NCBI GenBank assembly: GCA_046498185.1
Contig: JAWOBE010000229.1
Location: 1-10,262 of the forward strand
Source of the DNA: CAYXDR01 sp046498185
GTDB lineage: Bacteria > Desulfobacterota > DSM-4660 > Desulfatiglandales > Desulfatiglandaceae
Reading direction: 5' to 3'
DNA: 10,262 nt
Position 1 is the first letter of the stretch; each line of letters begins with the position of its first letter. The notes under the pieces were generated by a model, which was not told the DNA's origin, searched no databases, and worked only from the letters and a program-made list of their open reading frames with translations. Both the position numbers and the translations under genes were made by a program. This document shows, piece by piece, positions 7,523-10,262 of the stretch.

Positions 7523-7766
7523 CCCGTCCTTTTGTCCGGAACCGTTGCCGGATCCCTCGCCGGAGCCGGAACCGTCCTGGGGCCGCTCACCGGTGCCGGT
7601 CCCGTCTTTGGCACCATAGCCATAACCCTTGCCCTTTCCCTGTCCGGAACCGGAGCCGTCGCACTGACCGGACCCGCCGCCCCCACCGCCCCCTCGGCCG
7701 CCACGGGCCAGGAGCATACCCGCGGGCCCATTTCGGGGATTATCAGCTATTGTGGTTCTGATTCAT
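7481..7766 (-). pseudogene. Glycine-rich low-complexity ORF with frameshifted 5' end
   Basis: A frame open from about 7762 to the TAA at 7481-7483 encodes a Gly/Ser/Lys-rich sequence with a run of seven glycines and SGSG, GKGKGYGYG and RGKGKRRGQGNR stretches. It is far richer in G and C than its neighbours. Its only in-frame ATG (7715-7717) has no Shine-Dalgarno. A perfect AGGAGG lies at 7773-7778, six bases before an ATG at 7764-7766 that reads MNQNHNS and then TGA. Skipping one base at that TGA joins it to DNPRNGPAGMLLARGG, so the natural start is probably 7766 with a one-base frameshift. A second gene with the same C-terminus begins at the right window edge. I do not recognise a function. 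Confidence 0.4.
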
Positions 7767-7907
7767 TCATAACCTCCTTGCTTTCGCCTCCGCCCCACAG
7801 ATCATGCTGTTTTTCAAGAAATGGATTACTGGTTCCTGGTTCTGGTTCGATGCCTTTTTGATGGCATCCAGCGGCAGGGCGGCTTCAATTCGCTTTTTTG
7901 GTGTCAT
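7767..7907 (-). pseudogene. Relic of a DUF1156-type DNA methyltransferase N-terminus (46 codons)
   Basis: The ORF begins MTPKKRIEAALPLDAIKKAS, which resembles the first residues of large DUF1156 DNA methyltransferases (roughly TPKKRLIEVALPLDAINKAS). After that the resemblance stops and the sequence reads NQNQEP, encoded by heptamer-like units (TTACTGG, TTCCTGG, TTCTGG at 7826-7845 on the plus strand). It ends at a TGA overlapping the ATG in front of the glycine-rich ORF. Full members are many hundreds of residues long, so this is a stub. It lies 63 bases downstream of AbiEii on the same strand and could be cotranscribed. The family call rests on some twenty residues and is moderate at best. 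Confidence 0.4.
7826..7845. repeat. Short heptamer-like remnant inside the DUF1156 relic
   Basis: TTACTGG TTCCTGG TTCTGG are two and a partial degenerate units of the seven-base family that builds the larger arrays nearby. They coincide with the point where the methyltransferase-like similarity ends. Confidence 0.4.
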
Positions 7908-7970
7908 GTTAAGAGGTCCTTGGTTTTATGGTGATGGTTGTGATGATGTTGATTCTGTTTACACGGATGC

Positions 7971-9011
7971 TCAATCTAATGTTACGTTGGTGTTTTGATT
8001 GAACTGATCCTGAAAAACTTTGACAGATTGAATTATCTCTTCAAATCGCGGTGGTTTTCCGAAAAACATCTCTTTTTGCATCGCCCTGTAATCTGATCTC
8101 CAAAGCGCAATTTGCTCTTCCGGCGGCACCAATCTCAGTTGACCCACACAAAGGGTGGTATAATCTACCCAGGTGTAACGAAAATAGACCTGACGGTGGG
8201 CTGCAATCCGATCAAAGAGTTGAATATCATCGGCTGCTTTACTGCCGATACCTGCCTCGATAAGACAGTAGAGGTCATAATAATGTCTCGCCATTCGTGC
8301 TTTTCGGCTTTTGTCTATGGGACGAAAGGTCTCTTCATGGAGTAGCATTGCCTTTTCCCAAAATGTGCGATTGAGAGATACTACCTTCACGAAAAAACGT
8401 GATCCCGGAATTAGATCGGGAAATGCGTCCTCGATATAGGGCTGTATCTCAATATTCAGTGTTGGCTCCGTATCAGATCGGGCCCCCATCTCAATCTTCA
8501 CCATTTGTTCGAGATAAGCTGTCTGATCGGCAAATGCCGTTGGATAAATGAAAAGGAGCGTTTGATTGTCTGGATCATGAGGGTCTGATTCCAACCGCCA
8601 TGATAATTGTGACGGCATTTCCTCGGCTATTGCATCAGCAAGCAATGGGAGGACGATTTGGTTCACACATTGCTGGCTGGCTTCCTTTAGAAGCTTGAGT
8701 CTTTTCCGCATTTGTTTCTTGCTCGGCGCCTGTTCAGGGGCCATGTCTCCACCAAACCCAAGACCGCCCCGGTTGATCACGATATCAATATCTTCAGAAA
8801 ACCGTTTTATCATTGCCCATCCCTTTGAGAGGGATGTCCCACCTTTGAAGGTGAGTTGAGAACTCCATTTTGGTAAACGAAACAATTTTTTTAGGGTCCA
8901 GCAAACCCAGAAATCCTTTTCAATTGTTGCGGGCGGTAGCCCCAGTCTGGCCTGTGCCTGTTCGCAGATGGTCCTTCTTCGCGCCTCTGACAATGACAAG
9001 AATTTATCCAC
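7971..9011 (-). CDS. abiEii: AbiEii nucleotidyltransferase toxin (type IV TA, abortive infection)
   Basis: The 346-residue protein belongs to the AbiEii/DUF1814 nucleotidyltransferase family, whose members arrest growth and are countered by AbiEi. The family signature is readable: FKGGTSLSK at 55-63, the metal-binding SEDIDIVI at 72-79 (D74, D76), and the C-terminal ARHYYDLYCLI helix motif. The leading segment PPATIEKDFWVCWTL is also typical. Length is near the usual for the group. Translation starts at a GTG (9009-9011), with AAGGG a few bases upstream. The start overlaps the end of AbiEi by eight bases (AGTGGATAA), so the two are translationally coupled. No damage is visible, and I expect it to be functional. 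No terminator follows; the DUF1156 relic begins 63 bases on. Confidence 0.92.
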   Translation of the reverse strand: MDKFLSLSEARRRTICEQAQARLGLPPATIEKDFWVCWTLKKLFRLPKWSSQLTFKGGTSLSKGWAMIKRFSEDIDIVINRGGLGFGGDMAPEQAPSKKQMRKRLKLLKEASQQCVNQIVLPLLADAIAEEMPSQLSWRLESDPHDPDNQTLLFIYPTAFADQTAYLEQMVKIEMGARSDTEPTLNIEIQPYIEDAFPDLIPGSRFFVKVVSLNRTFWEKAMLLHEETFRPIDKSRKARMARHYYDLYCLIEAGIGSKAADDIQLFDRIAAHRQVYFRYTWVDYTTLCVGQLRLVPPEEQIALWRSDYRAMQKEMFFGKPPRFEEIIQSVKVFQDQFNQNTNVTLD

Positions 9012-9636
9012 TACAACCCTTTCCCTTCTGTTGACCTAACCGCCTCATGATGTCGGCAACCCAGGACGGAGCAAAAACAACATCTTTTAGAAGCTGTTTC
9101 TTATCCTCGTCATTCAGCCGGTGATCGAGCCGGGCAAGGATGTCTTCATCTACATGGCTTTTCCCAAGGTGCCGTAACGCCTGAATGACCAAGCCGCTGA
9201 TCCTGCCTGCGGTTGCCATGTTTCGCGGTGTGGTCCGTTTTAGAATGATCTGGGTGTTACCGATCGATACCGTACGAGAAGGTCCATCGGTAAGATAAAC
9301 AACTTTCATTGGCATTTGGGTTGAAAGACCCAGCAGATTTGCAGCATAGGCACCTGACGGCTGGAGGCGAACCGCGTCACGGCCCGCCAGGGCCCTTGCC
9401 ACCGCATCAGGGGACGGGGTAAGCGTTCCGATTTCGGGATCTGATTTGGGATAATCATACAATCCCCGAGCCAGTTGGCGAATAAGTCCCGATTGCCGGT
9501 AGCGTTTTAGAGCCGAAGCCACAGCTTCTCGACCTCCCAGATCGGCGAGATGGGATGGAGTAAAGACCCAACCCCTACCATGCCCATATATTCTATTTTT
9601 TATTTTATTATCAATACTTTGTATGTGCTTTCCCAT
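9004..9636 (-). CDS. abiEi: AbiEi-family antitoxin (DUF6088), winged-helix repressor
   Basis: From the ATG at 9634-9636 the protein has 210 residues. The block YGHGRGWVFTPSHLADLGG then ALKRYRQSGLIRQLARGLYDYP is the N-terminal winged-helix DNA-binding part typical of AbiEi/DUF6088 antitoxins. LQPSGAYAANLLGLSTQ, VYLTDGPSR and RTTPRNMA form the conserved central part. A longer reading from a TTG at 9673-9675 is possible but would run through the palindrome at 9640-9679, so I prefer the ATG, although no clear Shine-Dalgarno precedes it. The gene overlaps the toxin start by eight bases. By analogy with studied AbiEi proteins it should neutralise the toxin and repress its own operon by binding inverted repeats near the promoter, which agrees with the adjacent palindrome. 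Confidence 0.88.
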   Translation of the reverse strand: MGKHIQSIDNKIKNRIYGHGRGWVFTPSHLADLGGREAVASALKRYRQSGLIRQLARGLYDYPKSDPEIGTLTPSPDAVARALAGRDAVRLQPSGAYAANLLGLSTQMPMKVVYLTDGPSRTVSIGNTQIILKRTTPRNMATAGRISGLVIQALRHLGKSHVDEDILARLDHRLNDEDKKQLLKDVVFAPSWVADIMRRLGQQKGKGCSG

Positions 9637-9639
9637 AAT

Positions 9640-9679
9640 TTTTTTGACCCAATTAAATATATTTATTTGTGTCAAAAAA
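9640..9679. promoter_or_regulatory. 40-bp palindrome, candidate AbiEi operator and abiE promoter region
   Basis: The outer arms TTTTTTGAC (9640-9648) and GTCAAAAAA (9671-9679) and the inner AAATATATTT (9655-9664) all share the same centre between 9659 and 9660. Overall 18 of 20 base pairs match. It ends four bases upstream of the AbiEi start codon. On the minus strand the right arm contains TTGACA, a consensus -35, but I see no consensus -10 at 17 bases. The A+T richness and the placement suit a repressor operator overlapping the promoter. Confidence 0.65.
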
Positions 9680-9903
9680 TACAGACTTTCGAATGGAATG
9701 TCGAGTCATTAAATCCAGTAAGAAAATAGTGCCCATGACGCCACTTCTTGTGCTTGGCACCCTCAATCCAATAGGGTTCCTCGGCCCTCTCCAACAGCTC
9801 GGTCAAATTATAATCGACGGTAGTCATGTTGAAACCCGGTATTTTTTGAAACCAGCTCGTTTCTTTCCCTCGCCTCAAGAAAAATATCCGTCACAAACGG
9901 CAT
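9672..9903 (-). pseudogene. Small conserved ORF upstream of abiE, copy 2, frameshifted at an A6 run
   Basis: From the ATG at 9901-9903 the frame reads MPFVTDIFLEARERNELVSK and soon stops. A second frame continues as KIPGFNMTTVDYNLTELLERA and on to a TGA at 9672-9674. Removing one base from the run of six A (plus strand T run 9842-9847) joins both into one 76-residue protein. It would contain EEPYWIEGAKHKKWRHGHYF and end in FHSKVCIF within the operator palindrome. Alternatively the second half is a separate 51-residue gene starting at the ATG 9825-9827. I do not recognise the family. The N-terminus is shared with 7276-7332. It lacks a visible ribosome binding site. Confidence 0.4.
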
Positions 9904-9912
9904 ATAAAAATT

Positions 9913-9968
9913 GGGTACTGGGTACTGGGTACTGGGTACTGGTTACTGGTTACTGGGTTCTGGGTTCT
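9913..9968. repeat. Heptanucleotide tandem array 2a (eight units)
   Basis: Four GGGTACT units, two GGTTACT and two GGGTTCT follow one another without interruption up to the hairpin element. Confidence 0.93.
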
Positions 9969-10060
9969 GCTCCAGTGAAATACGCTCCGGCAAGTTAAAT
10001 GCCAAAGGCCGTGACCCCGTCAATTTAACCCGCCAAGCTGAGACTGCGTCTATTTCACAG
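9969..10060. repeat. 92-bp hairpin-forming element inserted between heptamer units
   Basis: The ends pair: GTGAAATA near 9975-9982 is the reverse complement of TATTTCAC at 10051-10058, with CGC/GCG just inside. An inner stem pairs GTTAAAT (9994-10000) with ATTTAAC (10023-10029). The middle contains two smaller palindromic strings, GCCAAAGGC and GTGACCCCGTCA. It begins exactly after a complete heptamer and ends exactly before the next one, and is absent from copy 1. It is non-coding and resembles a MITE or REP-like palindromic unit; no known family is recognised. Confidence 0.65.
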
Positions 10061-10123
10061 GGGTACTGGTTACTGGTTACTGGTTATTGGGTACTGGGTA
10101 TTGGGTACTGGGTACTGGTTGCT
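10061..10123. repeat. Heptanucleotide tandem array 2b (nine units)
   Basis: The units read GGGTACT, GGTTACT, GGTTACT, GGTTATT, GGGTACT, GGGTATT, GGGTACT, GGGTACT and GGTTGCT. The last unit leads into the conserved spacer shared with copy 1. Confidence 0.93.
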
Positions 10124-10220
10124 GGTGTACATAACGTTGGTCGAGTGGCATATGATGATTTACCGGTTTATCAATTTCCAAGCAGCGCATAGGGACCCGA
10201 ATCCGGCAAAATATGCGGGC
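10124..10220. other. Conserved spacer between heptamer array and glycine-rich gene
   Basis: This non-coding stretch downstream of the glycine-rich stop codon is about 96 percent identical to 7384-7480 in copy 1. I see no gene, promoter or clear terminator in it. Its conservation comes from the duplication. Confidence 0.5.
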
Positions 10221-10262
10221 TTACCGGTTTCCCTGTCCGGGCCGTTTTCCTTTACCGCTGGA
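10221..10262 (-). CDS. Glycine-rich protein, C-terminal end (partial)
   Basis: Thirteen codons and a TAA stop (10221-10223) read SSGKGKRPGQGNR, against SRGKGKRRGQGNR at the end of the ORF at 7481-7766. This is the 3' end of a second member of the same glycine-rich family, running out of the window to the right. Confidence 0.5.
   Translation of the reverse strand, partial: SSGKGKRPGQGNR

Larger units (their letters stand above)
9878..10262. repeat. Composite direct repeat, copy 2 (continues past window)
   Basis: This is the counterpart of 7307-7522 in the same orientation. 9878-9914 is identical to 7307-7343, and 10118-10262 matches 7378-7522 with about seven substitutions. It is longer than copy 1 because it has more heptamer units and a 92-bp hairpin element between them. 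The two copies enclose the AbiE genes. Confidence 0.9.

Noticed and set aside
7340..7861. A 173-codon plus-strand ORF rich in Pro, Ala, Gly and Thr.
   Set aside because: It is the complement of the GC-rich glycine-rich ORF; it has no start signal and contains the heptamer array. A shadow frame.
9994..10029. GTTAAAT and ATTTAAC look like the GTTRRRY and RYYYAAC core sites of integron attC recombination sites.
   Set aside because: The order is the reverse of that in a single attC site, and no integrase or cassette array is visible. They form the inner stem of the 92-bp hairpin instead.
9913..10123. CRISPR array.
   Set aside because: The repeats are seven bases long and contiguous, without spacers of regular length, and no cas gene is present.

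Overview
This window looks like a piece of a bacterial defence island, a gene-poor patchwork of phage-defence modules, mobile elements and relics. Almost every host gene lies on the minus strand; the only clear plus-strand gene is an IS transposase. Base composition is moderate except for one very GC-rich glycine-rich ORF. Abundant heptanucleotide tandem repeats, an IS4-family element and an AbiE module are the sort of mixture seen in Desulfobacterota (former Deltaproteobacteria). That assignment is an inference from style only; no ribosomal or core metabolic gene is present to fix it.

Layout, left to right. Positions 1-317 hold what looks like the end of a repeated mobile element abutting the broken N-terminal part of an HNH-type nuclease gene. 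Positions 344-414 hold two imperfect tandem repeats. Positions 562-5768 hold a two-gene operon on the minus strand. Its first gene is a 1359-residue NERD nuclease-like / double kinase-like / P-loop ATPase protein resembling the MAD6 kinase of the methylation-associated defence system (MADS). Its second gene, joined by a 4-base ATGA overlap, encodes a 376-residue protein that fits the MAD7 position. The MADS methyltransferase, specificity subunit and ATPases are absent on both sides. An intact 1325-bp IS4-family element (5948-7272) with perfect 17-bp inverted repeats and a 9-bp target duplication sits just upstream of the operon.

Positions 7282-10262 carry an AbiEi/AbiEii (type IV toxin-antitoxin) pair between two direct copies of a composite repeat. 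Each copy, read on the minus strand, consists of the 3' end of a glycine-rich gene, a spacer, a heptamer array (GGGTACT/GGTTACT type) and the start of a small conserved ORF (MPFVTDIFLEAR...). In one copy this module precedes the AbiE genes; in the other it precedes (now with the IS between) the MAD6/MAD7-like genes. The two defence cassettes are therefore preceded by the same junction sequence. The right-hand heptamer array is itself interrupted by a 92-bp hairpin-forming element. A 40-bp near-perfect palindrome stands four bases before the AbiEi start codon and is a good candidate operator. A short relic with a DUF1156-methyltransferase-like N-terminus and the glycine-rich ORF lie downstream of AbiEii.

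How it works together: AbiEi would repress the abiE promoter and neutralise the AbiEii nucleotidyltransferase. The kinase/ATPase operon is either the remnant of a full MADS locus or a stripped-down two-gene derivative. The repeats would allow deletion or exchange of whole cassettes by homologous recombination.
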